From an uncultured Clostridia bacterium (lineage in GTDB: Bacteria; Bacillota; Clostridia; TANB77; CAG-508): a stretch of DNA of 64,000 nt. The stretch lies in assembly GCA_948630815.1 (NCBI GenBank), contig CAPIEU010000004.1:74517-138516 (forward strand), read 5' to 3'. The position numbers and the translations under genes were made by a program. Every line of letters starts with the position of its first letter. The stretch's first letter is position 1. Of this stretch, positions 17,088 through 26,056 are shown in pieces. The notes beneath the pieces were generated by a model, which worked only from the letters and a program-made list of their open reading frames with translations, searched no databases and was not told the origin of the DNA.

Positions 17088-19136
17088 ATGGCAAAGAACA
17101 AAATTCAATCTATAGAACCTATTATTGCAGATATGGTAAATGGTTGGCTTAAAGATTATAAATTAGATTATAAGTTAGAACAAGAATCATTAAATACTGA
17201 AATTGATAAAGCATTAAATGAATATTACTCAAAAAACGGTGGTAATGGTGGAAATAGACCAGATGCTAAACTACTTTTACAAGATAAAGATATGAAAGAT
17301 TATCCAATTTTAATTGAATATAAAGGATATAAGGATAAATTAGTTAAATTAGATGCTAATGGTCGAGTTAATAATAGAACAGCGAAAAATGAGCTACTTT
17401 TTACAAATATTAATTCTTATGCAGTAAATGGTGCTGTTCATTATGCTAATGCTATATTACAATATACAAGTTATACAGACATAATCTCAATAGGTGTAAC
17501 TGGATATAAAGATGAAACAGGTAATGTAAAATATTTTATAGGCGTTTATTACGTATCAAATAAAAACTTTGGTATAGGGCAAAAAGTTGATGAATATACA
17601 GATTTATCATTTCTAAAAAAAGAAAACTTTGATAAATTTATAGAAAAAATTAATAATTTACAATTAACACAAGATGAAATAGACAAGTTAAAAGAAAAAA
17701 GAGAAAAAGAAATAGAAACTAGTTTAAAAAATCTTAATAATGATATATATCAAAATGAAAAAGGATTATCTGAAAGTGATAGAGTATATCTTGTAGCAGC
17801 TTCAATAATAGCAACAATAGGAGTACCAAAAAAAGTATCACCATTAAAAAAGGAAGATTTAAGATCATCTATAGAAGAGGGAAATACTGATGGAGATATA
17901 ATGGTTAGAAAAATTAGAGCATTTCTTAATGAAAAAAATATACCAAATGAAAAGAAAGAGCTTATTATAAGAACATTACAAAATACACTTAATACCGAAA
18001 ATATTAATAAAGTAGACAATGGAGAAAGTCAACTAAAGAGAGTATTTACAAAAATTGTTGATGATTTAGGAATATATTATAAAATAGGGTTATCAACAGA
18101 TTTTACAGGTAAACTATTTAATGAAATGTATAGCTGGTTAGGTTTTTCACAAGACAAATTAAATGATGTAGTATTAACTCCAACATATGTTGCAAGTTTA
18201 CTTGTTAAACTTGCAAGAGTTGATAAAGATTCTTATGTGTGGGATTTTGCAACAGGTTCTGCTGGGCTTTTAGTTGCAGCAATGAATGAAATGTTAAATG
18301 ATGCTAAAGATAAAATTAAATCTCCAGAAAAATTAGCAAATAAAACAGCAGAAATTAAAGCAAAACAATTATTAGGTTTAGAAATATTACCAAGTATATA
18401 TATGTTAGCAATTCTTAACATGATTTTAATGGGAGATGGGAGTTCAAATATTTTAAATAAAGATTCTCTTAATGATTTTAACGGAAAATATGGATTTGAA
18501 GATACAGATAAAAAATTTCCAGCAACCGCTTTTGTATTAAATCCTCCATATTCTACAACAGGTAATGGAATGGTATTCGTTGAAAAAGCATTATCTATGA
18601 TGGATAAAGGGTATGCTGCTATTATTATACAAAACTCAGCTGGTTCAGGAAAGGCAATATCATATAACAAGGAAATATTAAAACATAGTACATTATTAGC
18701 AAGTATAAAAATGCCTATAGATTTATTTATAGGTAAATCAAGTGTGCAAACATATATATATGTTTTTAGAGTTGGAGAAGCACATCAAAATGATGATATA
18801 GTTAAATTTATTGATTTTACACATGATGGTTACACTAGAACAAATCGTAAAAAGGCTAGTAATAATTTAAGAGATACAGATAATGCAAAAGGTCGTTATC
18901 AAGAATTAGTAGAGTTAGTACGTTTTGGTAAATCAAAATTGAATATATTTACAGAGAAAGAATATTATGAAGGAACTATAGATATAAATAATGGAGCAGA
19001 TTGGAATCAGTCCGCTCCAATAGATACAAAACCTACTTTTGGAGATTTTAGAAAAACAGTTAGTGATTATTTAACTTGGGAAATATCAACTCTTTTGAAA
19101 AATGATACAGAGGATGATAACTGCTTGGGAAAATAG
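17088..19136 (+). CDS. BcgI-like type IIB/type I restriction-modification protein: nuclease plus N6-adenine methyltransferase
   Basis: About 682 residues. The N-terminus carries a PD-(D/E)XK-type nuclease pattern: RPDAKLLLQ, then ILIEYKGYKD, about residues 50-85. The middle is helical. The C-terminal half is an N6-adenine methyltransferase with SAM motif DFATGSAGLLVAAM and catalytic NPPYS. This is the layout of BcgI subunit A, which both cuts and methylates. ATG at 17088 is preferred, as AAGGA abuts the earlier ATG at 17076. The stop TAG (19134) falls inside a -1 frameshift signal leading into the specificity gene. No CGG codon is in frame. Confidence 0.88.
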   Translation: MAKNKIQSIEPIIADMVNGWLKDYKLDYKLEQESLNTEIDKALNEYYSKNGGNGGNRPDAKLLLQDKDMKDYPILIEYKGYKDKLVKLDANGRVNNRTAKNELLFTNINSYAVNGAVHYANAILQYTSYTDIISIGVTGYKDETGNVKYFIGVYYVSNKNFGIGQKVDEYTDLSFLKKENFDKFIEKINNLQLTQDEIDKLKEKREKEIETSLKNLNNDIYQNEKGLSESDRVYLVAASIIATIGVPKKVSPLKKEDLRSSIEEGNTDGDIMVRKIRAFLNEKNIPNEKKELIIRTLQNTLNTENINKVDNGESQLKRVFTKIVDDLGIYYKIGLSTDFTGKLFNEMYSWLGFSQDKLNDVVLTPTYVASLLVKLARVDKDSYVWDFATGSAGLLVAAMNEMLNDAKDKIKSPEKLANKTAEIKAKQLLGLEILPSIYMLAILNMILMGDGSSNILNKDSLNDFNGKYGFEDTDKKFPATAFVLNPPYSTTGNGMVFVEKALSMMDKGYAAIIIQNSAGSGKAISYNKEILKHSTLLASIKMPIDLFIGKSSVQTYIYVFRVGEAHQNDDIVKFIDFTHDGYTRTNRKKASNNLRDTDNAKGRYQELVELVRFGKSKLNIFTEKEYYEGTIDINNGADWNQSAPIDTKPTFGDFRKTVSDYLTWEISTLLKNDTEDDNCLGK

Positions 19137-19176
19137 ATGCCTCACTCAATGAAAAGTTGAAAAATATTGAGTGGGG
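19127..19176 (+). promoter_or_regulatory. Candidate -1 programmed frameshift signal joining the M and S genes
   Basis: The heptamer GGGAAAA (19127-19133) lies in frame as G GGA AAA directly before the TAG stop. After a 6-nt spacer an 11-bp stem forms between 19140-19150 and 19166-19176. The specificity ORF is open in the -1 frame across this point. Slippage would give a fused methyltransferase-specificity protein. Confidence 0.65.
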
Positions 19177-20239
19177 CGAATATAAGATTAGTGATTTATT
19201 TACAAAAATCAAAGTTAATAAGTTAAAATATAAAACTACAGAAATTCCAAATAAGGCAACAATTGAATATTCTTTGCCAGCATTAACTGCTGGTATTCAA
19301 AATCAAGGTTTAAATAATTATGTTCCATTAAAAGATGCTACTATATTAAAGAATGTTATAAGTATTTCTGCAAATGGTGCTAATACAGGAGCTACATTTT
19401 ACCAAAGTAAAGAATTTACTGTTTTACAAGATTCTTATGCTATCAATTGGATTTATGATAATACCAAATTAACTGATATGCAGTATTTATTCTTAGTAGC
19501 TACTATTACAAAAACTATTCGAGGAAATTACGAATGGACTAATAAGGCTAGTTGGGAAAGAATAAAAAATGAAAAAATAAAACTTCCAATTATAAATAAT
19601 GAAATATATTTTTATTTTATGGATAATTTTATAAAAAAACTTGAAAATAAAAATATAGAAAAAATATTTATGTATTTAAAAGAAAATGGACTAAATAACT
19701 ACATTCTTACTTTAGAGGAACAAGAAATTATTAATAATTTTAATAAATTAGATTGGAAATTTTACAATTTAAAAGAATTATTTGGAGAATCAACAAGAGG
19801 GAAGAGGTTAAAGAGCGAAGATAGAATTTCAGGAAATTTGCCTTTCGTAACCGCTGGTGAAGCAAATGAAGGCGTATCAGATTTTATAGGGAATAATGTT
19901 CAAATTTTTCATAAAAACACAACAACTATAGATATGTTTGGCTCTGCAAAATATAGAAATTATGAATATGGTGCAGATGATCATGTAGCAGTGGTTCATA
20001 CAGAAAATTTACCTGAAAATGCTGCAATATTTGTAACCTCTGCTATACATAAAGCTTCACATAATGGTAAATTTAATTATGGAAGAAATTTTTATACTAA
20101 AGATGCGGATGCATTATATATATCATTACCAACAAAGAATGGACAACCTGATTTTGACACTATGGACACAATAATATCTGCAACTAAAAAAAATGTTATA
20201 AAAAGTGTTGTTCTTTATATAAAAAATAATTTATGTTAA
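19157..20239 (+). CDS. Specificity subunit, BcgI-like/HsdS-like
   Basis: About 360 residues with two target-recognition halves. The first begins NIEWGEYKISDLF and the second LDWKFYNLKELFGESTRGKR, each an HsdS-type repeat. The second half has the FVTAGEANEGVSDFIG and IDMFGSAKYRNYEYGADDH blocks typical of BcgI B subunits. No ATG with a good RBS is present. TTG 19157, CTG 19121 (AGAGGA before it) or entry by -1 frameshift from the upstream gene are all possible. The frame is open back to 19121. It would direct the partner to its DNA site. Confidence 0.85.
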   Translation: MKNIEWGEYKISDLFTKIKVNKLKYKTTEIPNKATIEYSLPALTAGIQNQGLNNYVPLKDATILKNVISISANGANTGATFYQSKEFTVLQDSYAINWIYDNTKLTDMQYLFLVATITKTIRGNYEWTNKASWERIKNEKIKLPIINNEIYFYFMDNFIKKLENKNIEKIFMYLKENGLNNYILTLEEQEIINNFNKLDWKFYNLKELFGESTRGKRLKSEDRISGNLPFVTAGEANEGVSDFIGNNVQIFHKNTTTIDMFGSAKYRNYEYGADDHVAVVHTENLPENAAIFVTSAIHKASHNGKFNYGRNFYTKDADALYISLPTKNGQPDFDTMDTIISATKKNVIKSVVLYIKNNLC

Positions 20240-20248
20240 TGCTATATT

Positions 20249-20294
20249 AAATAGAAGTAATTTTATCAAATATTTGATAAAATTACTTCTATTT
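20249..20294. terminator. 46-bp perfect palindrome, bidirectional terminator
   Basis: AAATAGAAGTAATTTTATC runs to the centre and is mirrored exactly by GATAAAATTACTTCTATTT. It follows the specificity gene by 10 nt. Confidence 0.75.
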
Positions 20295-20304
20295 ATAAAA
20301 TCCC

Positions 20305-20333
20305 TTGACTTTATATCATAATTTGTATATAAT
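20305..20333 (+). promoter_or_regulatory. Promoter of the antitoxin gene
   Basis: TTGACT, 17 nt, TATAAT. The TTGTATA and TTGTACAT repeats around the -10 box could be an autoregulatory operator. Confidence 0.7.
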
Positions 20334-20366
20334 TTGTACATACTATAAATTTAGGAGGTGCGTAAT

Positions 20367-20717
20367 ATGGCACTAATTAGACCTTGTGCTGATTTGAGGA
20401 ATAACTATAATGAGATTTCGAAAATTTGTCATGAAACTAAAGAACCTATGTATATTACAAAAAATGGGTGTAATGATTTAGTTATTTTAAGTGATGAAAC
20501 CTATGAAACAATAATTAAAACAACAAAAGAAACAGAAGAAGAAAGAATTGATAGGCTAGTTTCAGAACATTTCGATAAACATTATGCTACATTTGAAGAA
20601 TTTCAAAAACATATATTTGCAAAAATTGAAGAAGCACTTAAAGATGTAGATGAAGGCAACTGTCGTACAATGGATGAATTTTGTGCAGAAATGGAGGAAA
20701 AGTATGATTTATCTTAA
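20367..20717 (+). CDS. Phd/YefM-type antitoxin (orphan)
   Basis: A 116-residue protein. The N-terminus (ALIRPCADLRNNYNEISKIC, then EPMYITKNGCNDLVILS) is the Phd/YefM DNA-binding domain. The acidic C-terminal part would wrap a toxin. The start at 20367 follows AGGAGG. The next reading frame (ATG at about 20705) encodes only 16 residues, so no toxin is present. It may neutralise a toxin elsewhere or be a remnant. Confidence 0.8.
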   Translation: MALIRPCADLRNNYNEISKICHETKEPMYITKNGCNDLVILSDETYETIIKTTKETEEERIDRLVSEHFDKHYATFEEFQKHIFAKIEEALKDVDEGNCRTMDEFCAEMEEKYDLS

Positions 20718-20826
20718 TAAATACATATATTTCATAATACTCAAAATTATTTAAACCAAATATAATTTAATCAAATTTATTTTTATCTTAAAATATTTCA
20801 ATATAACTCAAATAATTTTTATGAAA

Positions 20827-20855
20827 TTGACATCCTTTACATAAAGTGATATACT
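20827..20855 (+). promoter_or_regulatory. Promoter of the 20905 gene
   Basis: TTGACA (20827-20832), 17 nt, TATACT (20850-20855). Confidence 0.75.
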
Positions 20856-20904
20856 TGTTTAGCAATTGTCAATAAAGACTTACGTATATATGGAGGGAAC
20901 AAGT

Positions 20905-21447
20905 ATGTTTAAAAATTTCAAATCAAAACTTAAAAAGCGGATGGAAAGGTGGAGCAAAAAGCAATTAAAGGCTTGCAAGATATGTTTATGGATTTTCATA
21001 TTAATATTGGTGGTATTAATCTTTTTTATAGACAATTCTACAATGAATACAGATGAAATATTACAAACAGTATTTCAGCGGTATGTGATTTATCTATGTT
21101 TAATCTTTTTACCTATTAATATGCTTTTTATAATTTCATCTATAGAGTATAAAAAAGAAGAAATTGAAAAAGAAAAAGAAGAAGAAGAAGAAGAGATAAC
21201 AGCATTTAGTAAAGTGCTGGAGGTTCTTTCTACAACTGAATACAGAAAGGTTTTATATTCGCCCACTGGAGATGCTGAATTAGTCTATTGCTTAAACTTA
21301 TTGCGTAATAATGGTGTGACTTATCATGCCATTATTAGGGATAATTATATTCATGTTATTTCCAAGAACGCATCAGGTAAGCAAATAGGGCATCGCGACA
21401 TTAGTGCAACTGAGTTTTGGAAGAAATATGAAGTAATTATTGAGTAG
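20905..21447 (+). CDS. Hypothetical membrane protein with CGG arginine codons, probably imported
   Basis: A 180-residue protein. The start follows GGAGGGAA. It has a basic N-terminus, two transmembrane helices (about residues 33-52 and 68-85), a Glu/Lys-rich coiled segment, then a soluble domain. The family is not recognised. In-frame CGG occurs at 20938 and 21079 and fits Arg; a +1 shift at either leads to a stop. It has its own promoter and terminator and richer codon use. With the ORFs at 12116, 24035 and 34228 it forms the only group here that uses CGG as arginine. Confidence 0.7.
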   Translation: MFKNFKSKLKKRMERWSKKQLKACKICLWIFILILVVLIFFIDNSTMNTDEILQTVFQRYVIYLCLIFLPINMLFIISSIEYKKEEIEKEKEEEEEEITAFSKVLEVLSTTEYRKVLYSPTGDAELVYCLNLLRNNGVTYHAIIRDNYIHVISKNASGKQIGHRDISATEFWKKYEVIIE

Positions 21448-21464
21448 TGAAATGTACTTGTAAG

Positions 21465-21503
21465 GACAGTAATTAGGTAAATGCCTAGCTTGCTGTCTTT
21501 TTT
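21465..21503 (+). terminator. Terminator
   Basis: GACAG...AGG...CCT...CTGTC stem followed by TTTTTT (21498-21503). Confidence 0.75.
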
Positions 21504-21506
21504 CAT

Positions 21507-21535
21507 TTGACAAGTTATAAAACCTATTATAAAAT
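21507..21535 (+). promoter_or_regulatory. prfB promoter
   Basis: TTGACA (21507-21512), 17 nt, TAAAAT (21530-21535). Confidence 0.75.
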
Positions 21536-21560
21536 ACTACTAAAGATTGGAGTTGAAAAT

Positions 21561-22668
21561 ATGATTGAATTAGAAGAGAATAAAAAAGTTCTTGATAATT
21601 TATTAAAACGAATAGAAAGTATTGGTGATTCTCTTTGACCTTGATAAGATTAATACTAGAATAAATGAATTAGAAGAAAAAACTATGCAAGAAGGATTTT
21701 GGAATGATAGCAAAACTTCTAGCATTGTTTTGCAAGAAATAAAATCTTTAAAAGATAAAAAATTAAAATTTGAAAAAATAAGTAAAGAAGCAAATAATTT
21801 GATTGAGTTAAATGAATTGCTTTTAATAGAAGAAGATAGTGAGTTGATTAAAGAACTTCTAAAGAATACTAAAACTCTTGAATTGGATTTAGAAAAGTTT
21901 GAAATAGAAACTTTACTGTCTCGGTAAATTTGATAAAAATAATGCAATAATAACCTTACATCCAGGAGCAGGTGGAACAGAATCGCAAGATTGGGCAGAA
22001 ATGCTATATAGAATGTATTCAAGATGGGCAAATTCCAATGGATATACGATAAAAGAACTAGATTATTTAGAGGGTGAAGAAGCAGGTATTAAAAGTGTAA
22101 CAGTATTAATAAGTGGAGAAAATGCTTATGGATATTTAAAAAGCGAAATTGGTGTTCATAGACTTGTTAGAATATCGCCTTTTGATGCAGGAGGAAGAAG
22201 ACACACATCTTTTGCATCTGTTGAAGTTTTACCAGAAATAACTGATGATATAGAAATAAATATAAATCCAGATGATTTACGAATTGATACATATCGTGCC
22301 TCACGGAGCAGGAGGACAGCATATAAATAAAACAGATTCAGCAGTTAGAATTACACATATTCCTACTAACATAGTTGTTGCTTGCCAAACAGAAAGGTCT
22401 CAAATTCAAAATAGAGAAACTGCAATGAAAATGCTTAAATCTAAATTACTAGATTTAAAAGAAAAAGAACAAAAAGAAACAATAGATGAATTAAAAGGTG
22501 AACAAAGAGATATAGCTTGGGGAAGCCAAATACGTTCATATGTATTTTGCCCTTATACTATGGTTAAAGACCATAGGACGAATTACGAAACAGGAAACGT
22601 TCGGGGCTGTAATGGACGGAGAATTAAATGGTTTTATAGAAAGTTACTTAAAATTACTTATAAAATAG
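21561..22668 (+). CDS. prfB: Peptide chain release factor 2 (needs four +1 frameshifts: one UGA, three CGG)
   Basis: RF2 ends translation at UGA and UAA. ATG 21561 is followed 24 codons later by CTT TGA C, the classical autoregulatory shift. In-frame CGG codons then occur at 21922, 22304 and 22602. Skipping each C joins LLS-GKFDKNNAIITLHPGAGG, then RAS-GAGGQHINKTDSAVRI, then GNV-GAVMDGELNGFIESYLK. The RF2 tripeptide SPF (RISPFDAGGRR) and the catalytic GGQ are both present, the GGQ four residues past the second CGG. The shifted product runs 368 residues to TAG 22666-22668, the normal RF2 length. Each zero frame truncates the factor. Confidence 0.93.
21633..21639 (+). promoter_or_regulatory. 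Classical RF2 autoregulatory +1 frameshift site
   Basis: CTT TGA C with GAC entering the +1 frame. This is the well-known RF2 feedback site. The usual upstream Shine-Dalgarno-like stimulator is weak here (TTGGTG). Confidence 0.9.
21922..21924 (+). other. CGG +1 recoding site 1 in prfB
   Basis: Codons TCT CGG TAA become TCT GGT AAA. The zero frame meets a stop in the next codon. Confidence 0.85.
22304..22306 (+). other. CGG +1 recoding site 2 in prfB, at the GGQ region
   Basis: Codons TCA CGG AGC become TCA GGA GCA, giving SGAGGQ. The catalytic motif is only made after the shift. Confidence 0.9.
22602..22604 (+). other. CGG +1 recoding site 3 in prfB
   Basis: Codons GTT CGG GGC become GTT GGG GCT, giving the family C-terminus. 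A later out-of-phase CGG in GAC GGA is read normally. Confidence 0.85.
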
Positions 22669-22758
22669 AAACTTTTTACCAATTTTTAAATATAATAATA
22701 TTATAGCTATATTTAGACTTAAATGTAGTTTGCACATTAGAAAAAGAGGGTGCCAGTT

Positions 22759-23984
22759 ATGGCAATTATTGTACAAAAGTTTGGAGGAAGTTCTGTAGCA
22801 GATACAGATAAATTGTTTAATGTTTGTAATCATATAAAACGCGAATATGATAAAGGAAATTATGTTGTAGTAGTAGTTTCTGCACAGCGGAAAAACTACA
22901 GATAGATTAATAGATGAAGAGGCTGAAATAACAAGCAAACCAAGTAAAAGAGAGCATGATGTTTTAGTTTCAATAGGTGAACAAATTACAATTGCAAAAT
23001 TATGTATGTGTTTAGAAAAATTAGGATATGATGCAATTTCATACACAGGTTGGCAAGTACCAATTATAACAAATGGCGTTTTTGGAAATGCGCGAATTAA
23101 GAACATTGATGTAACAAGAATGCAATCGGATTTAGAAACAGGTAAAATTGTTGTATTAGCAGGTTTTCAAGGAGTAGATGAAGACTTAAATATAAACACA
23201 TTAGGTAGAGGAGGTTCAGATACAACAGCTGTTGCAATTGCAGCAAGTCTTGATGCTGATAGATGTGAAATTTATACAGATGTAGACGGTGTTTATTCTG
23301 CAGATCCCAGAATTGTAAAAGATGTATCAAAAATAGATACTATTTCATATGACGAAATGTTAGAGCTTGCTAGTATGGGAGCAAAAGTACTTCATAATAG
23401 ATGTGTTGAAATTGGAAAAAAATATAATATTCCAATATGTGTAAAATCAACTTTTGAAAAAGAAAGTAGAGGAACACTTGTAACTAAAAGTGAGCAATTA
23501 GAAGATTTATCAATAAGTGGAGTTGCAAAAGAAGATAAAATTGCTAGAATTACTTTAATTGGTAAAAATAATAAAATTGGAAGAATTTATAGAGTTTTTA
23601 AATTATTAGCTGATAACAATATTAATGTAGATATTATAGTTCAAGCATTACGGTGAACATATTTCTAAAGATATATCTTTTACAGTAAAGGAACACGATT
23701 TGAATGAGGCGTTAGAGATACTAAACGAAAATGCAGATGAATTTGATATAAAAGAAATTAAGTCTTCTACCGATATGTCTAAGGTATCAATTGTTGGTAT
23801 TGGAATTAGTAATAATGCAGGTGTAGCAGCTACTTTATTTGAAGTTTTATATGAAAATAATATTAATATGCATATGATAAGTACATCAGAAATTAAAATT
23901 TCTGTTTTAGTAAATAGCAATGTTGCTGAAACTTTAGTTAATGCTATACACGAGAGATTTATAGGAAAAGTTTCCTTAATATAA
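22759..23984 (+). CDS. lysC: Aspartate kinase (needs two +1 frameshifts at CGG)
   Basis: It phosphorylates aspartate at the head of lysine, threonine, methionine and diaminopimelate (dipicolinate) synthesis. The N-terminal KFGGSSV substrate motif and VVVVSAQ precede the CGG at 22888. Skipping C gives GKTTDRLI and the kinase core (GRGGSDTTAVAIAASL, YTDVDGVYSADPR). A second CGG at 23651 follows IIVQAL. Skipping C gives GEHISKDISF and the C-terminal ACT domain (SIVGIGISNNAGVAATLF). The full length of 408 residues is normal. The breaks fall in the active site and in the first ACT domain. Confidence 0.92.
22888..22890 (+). other. CGG +1 recoding site 1 in lysC
   Basis: Codons CAG CGG AAA become CAG GGA AAA, restoring SAQGKTTD near the ATP site. 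Confidence 0.85.
23651..23653 (+). other. CGG +1 recoding site 2 in lysC
   Basis: Codons TTA CGG TGA become TTA GGT GAA. Without the shift the next codon is a stop. Confidence 0.85.
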
Positions 23985-23992
23985 AAGCAAAG

Positions 23993-24027
23993 AAGAACCT
24001 AGTATAACTACTTAAGGTTCTTTTTGT
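23993..24027. terminator. Terminator after lysC
   Basis: AAGAACCT (23993-24000) pairs with AGGTTCTT (24015-24022), followed by a T tract. Confidence 0.75.
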
Positions 24028-24034
24028 TTTTAAA

Positions 24035-24343
24035 CTAATAGAGCTGTAAATAGCTTACTTCTGGTCTTTTTTCAAAGGCTTTTTCATCGCTGTACTCATA
24101 CAAAACATCAGTGCCTTTTTCTATCTTACCTATTGTATGTAAAAATCGATGAAATTGTATTTTGTATTCGCCACATACGATAAAGGAATCTACTTCTCTG
24201 TCAGTTGGTTCTCGTTCTTTTATGAGACCTAATTCGTACAAATTAGATACTGTTACATCAGCCAAAAACAGTATCCGTTTCCAGTTGATTACATCCTCCA
24301 AATATGGAAGAATATGAGTTTCAAATAGAGCTTCTTTAGTCAT
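24035..24343 (-). CDS. Hypothetical protein (102 aa) with a CGG arginine codon, probably imported
   Basis: A soluble protein starting at an ATG behind CAGGAGGG. The family is not recognised. Codon 23 is CGG at 24275-24277 (WKR), where Arg fits and a +1 shift gives a quick stop. It lies convergent to lysC and divergent from purH as a single gene, with codon use richer in C-ending codons than the neighbours. Confidence 0.65.
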   Translation of the reverse strand: MTKEALFETHILPYLEDVINWKRILFLADVTVSNLYELGLIKEREPTDREVDSFIVCGEYKIQFHRFLHTIGKIEKGTDVLYEYSDEKAFEKRPEVSYLQLY

Positions 24344-24435
24344 AATTTAACCCTCCTGAAATTTTTTACTATATGGAAAAACCACACAATTATTATATAT
24401 CGAATTTACATAAAAGTCAAATTTGGTAAATTTTA

Positions 24436-24464
24436 TTGCTATATTTTGTAGAATGTAATATAAT
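24436..24464 (+). promoter_or_regulatory. purH promoter
   Basis: TTGCTA, 17 nt, TATAAT, 28 nt before the purH start. Confidence 0.65.
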
Positions 24465-24492
24465 AGTGTCATATTATTAGTGGAGGTAGTTT

Positions 24493-26040
24493 ATGAAAGC
24501 GTTAATTAGTGTATCTAACAAAACTGGAATTGTAGAATTTGCAAAAGAATTAGAAAAATGTGGAGTAGAAATAATTTCAACAGGTGGAACATATAAAAAA
24601 TTAAAGGAAGATGGAGTAAAAGCTATTGAAATAAGTGATTTAACAGGTTTTCCAGAATGTTTAGATGGTAGAGTTAAAACTTTACATCCTAGTGTTCATG
24701 CAGGGATTTTAGCAATGAGAAGTAATGAGTCTCATATGAAACAACTAAAAGATTTAAATATAGATACAATAGATTTTGTTGTTGTTAATCTATATCCTTT
24801 TAAACAAACAATATTAAAAGATAATGTAACTCGCAAAGAGGCTGTAGAAAATATAGATATTGGTGGACCTACAATGTTACGTAGTGCTGCTAAGAATTAC
24901 CAAGATGTAGCTGTAATAACAGATCCAACAGATTATGAAAAAGTATTGAATGAATTAAAAGAAAATGGACAAGTTTCTAAAGACACAAAATTCTATTTAA
25001 TGCAAAAAGTATTTGAACATACAGCAAATTATGATGCAATGATTTGTAATTATATAAAAGAACAAAGAAATGACGAAAGTTTCCCAAATGAACTTACTTT
25101 AACATATGAAAAAGTTCAAGAAATGAGATATGGGGAAAATCCTCATCAAAAAGGTGCATTATATAAAGAAGTTGGAAAGTGTGAAGGTTCTTTAACAGTA
25201 GCTGAACAATTAAACGGTAAAGAATTATCTTTCAATAATATTAATGATACAAACGGAGCATTAGAATTATTAAAAGAATTTGATGAGCCAACAGTTGTTG
25301 CTTGTAAACACGGAAACCCATGTGGAGTAGGAAGTGCAAGAGATATTTATACAGCTTGGGAAAAAGCATTTACAGCTGATAAAACATCAATTTTTGGTGG
25401 GATTGTGGTTGCAAATAGAGAAATAACTTTAGATGTTGCAAAAGAAATGAAAGAAATATTTTTAGAAGTTATAGTTGCACCTTCTTATGAAAAAGAAGCA
25501 TTAGAACTTTTACAAACAAAGAAAAATCTAAGAGTTCTATTATTACCCAATATAGAAAAAAAGCAAAAGGAAAATGCTTATGATATTAAAAAGATAAATG
25601 GTGGAATTATAGTACAAACAATAGATTCGAAATTATTAGATGAATATGAGGTTGTAACAAATAGAAAACCAACAGATAAAGAGTTAGAAGATATGATGTT
25701 TACTTGGAAAATTGTTAAATATGTAAAATCTAATGGAATAGCCTTAGGTAAAAACAAACAATCGATAGGAATTGGACCAGGACAAGTAAATAGAATTTGG
25801 GCAACTAAGCAATCTGTAGAACACGCTGAGGAATTGATAGAAGATGGAATAACAAAAGGTGCAGTTTTAGCATCTGATGCATTCTTTCCATTTGCAGACT
25901 GCGTAGAAGAAGCACATAAAGCTGGTATTACAGCAATTATACAACCTGGTGGATCAATAAGAGATCAAGAGTCAATTGAAAAATGTAATGAATATGGAAT
26001 TAGCATGATATTTACAGGAATGAGACATTTTAGACATTAA
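24493..26040 (+). CDS. purH: Bifunctional AICAR transformylase/IMP cyclohydrolase
   Basis: It catalyses the last two steps of IMP synthesis. A complete 515-residue protein: the N-terminal MGS-like cyclohydrolase domain (ALISVSNKTGIVEFAKEL, ISTGGTYKKL, DGRVKTLHP) and the C-terminal transformylase (RYGENPHQKGALY, VACKHGNPCGVG, ASDAFFPFADCVEEA, QPGGSIRDQ). GGAGG precedes the ATG. No recoding site is present. The window's guaA and guaB would use its product to make GMP. Confidence 0.96.
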   Translation: MKALISVSNKTGIVEFAKELEKCGVEIISTGGTYKKLKEDGVKAIEISDLTGFPECLDGRVKTLHPSVHAGILAMRSNESHMKQLKDLNIDTIDFVVVNLYPFKQTILKDNVTRKEAVENIDIGGPTMLRSAAKNYQDVAVITDPTDYEKVLNELKENGQVSKDTKFYLMQKVFEHTANYDAMICNYIKEQRNDESFPNELTLTYEKVQEMRYGENPHQKGALYKEVGKCEGSLTVAEQLNGKELSFNNINDTNGALELLKEFDEPTVVACKHGNPCGVGSARDIYTAWEKAFTADKTSIFGGIVVANREITLDVAKEMKEIFLEVIVAPSYEKEALELLQTKKNLRVLLLPNIEKKQKENAYDIKKINGGIIVQTIDSKLLDEYEVVTNRKPTDKELEDMMFTWKIVKYVKSNGIALGKNKQSIGIGPGQVNRIWATKQSVEHAEELIEDGITKGAVLASDAFFPFADCVEEAHKAGITAIIQPGGSIRDQESIEKCNEYGISMIFTGMRHFRH

Positions 26041-26056
26041 ACTTAGGAGGAAAAGT

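Noticed and set aside
21633..21639. prfB CTT-TGA-C site as a novel finding
   Set aside because: It is the well-known RF2 autoregulatory frameshift. Only its company with three CGG sites is unusual.
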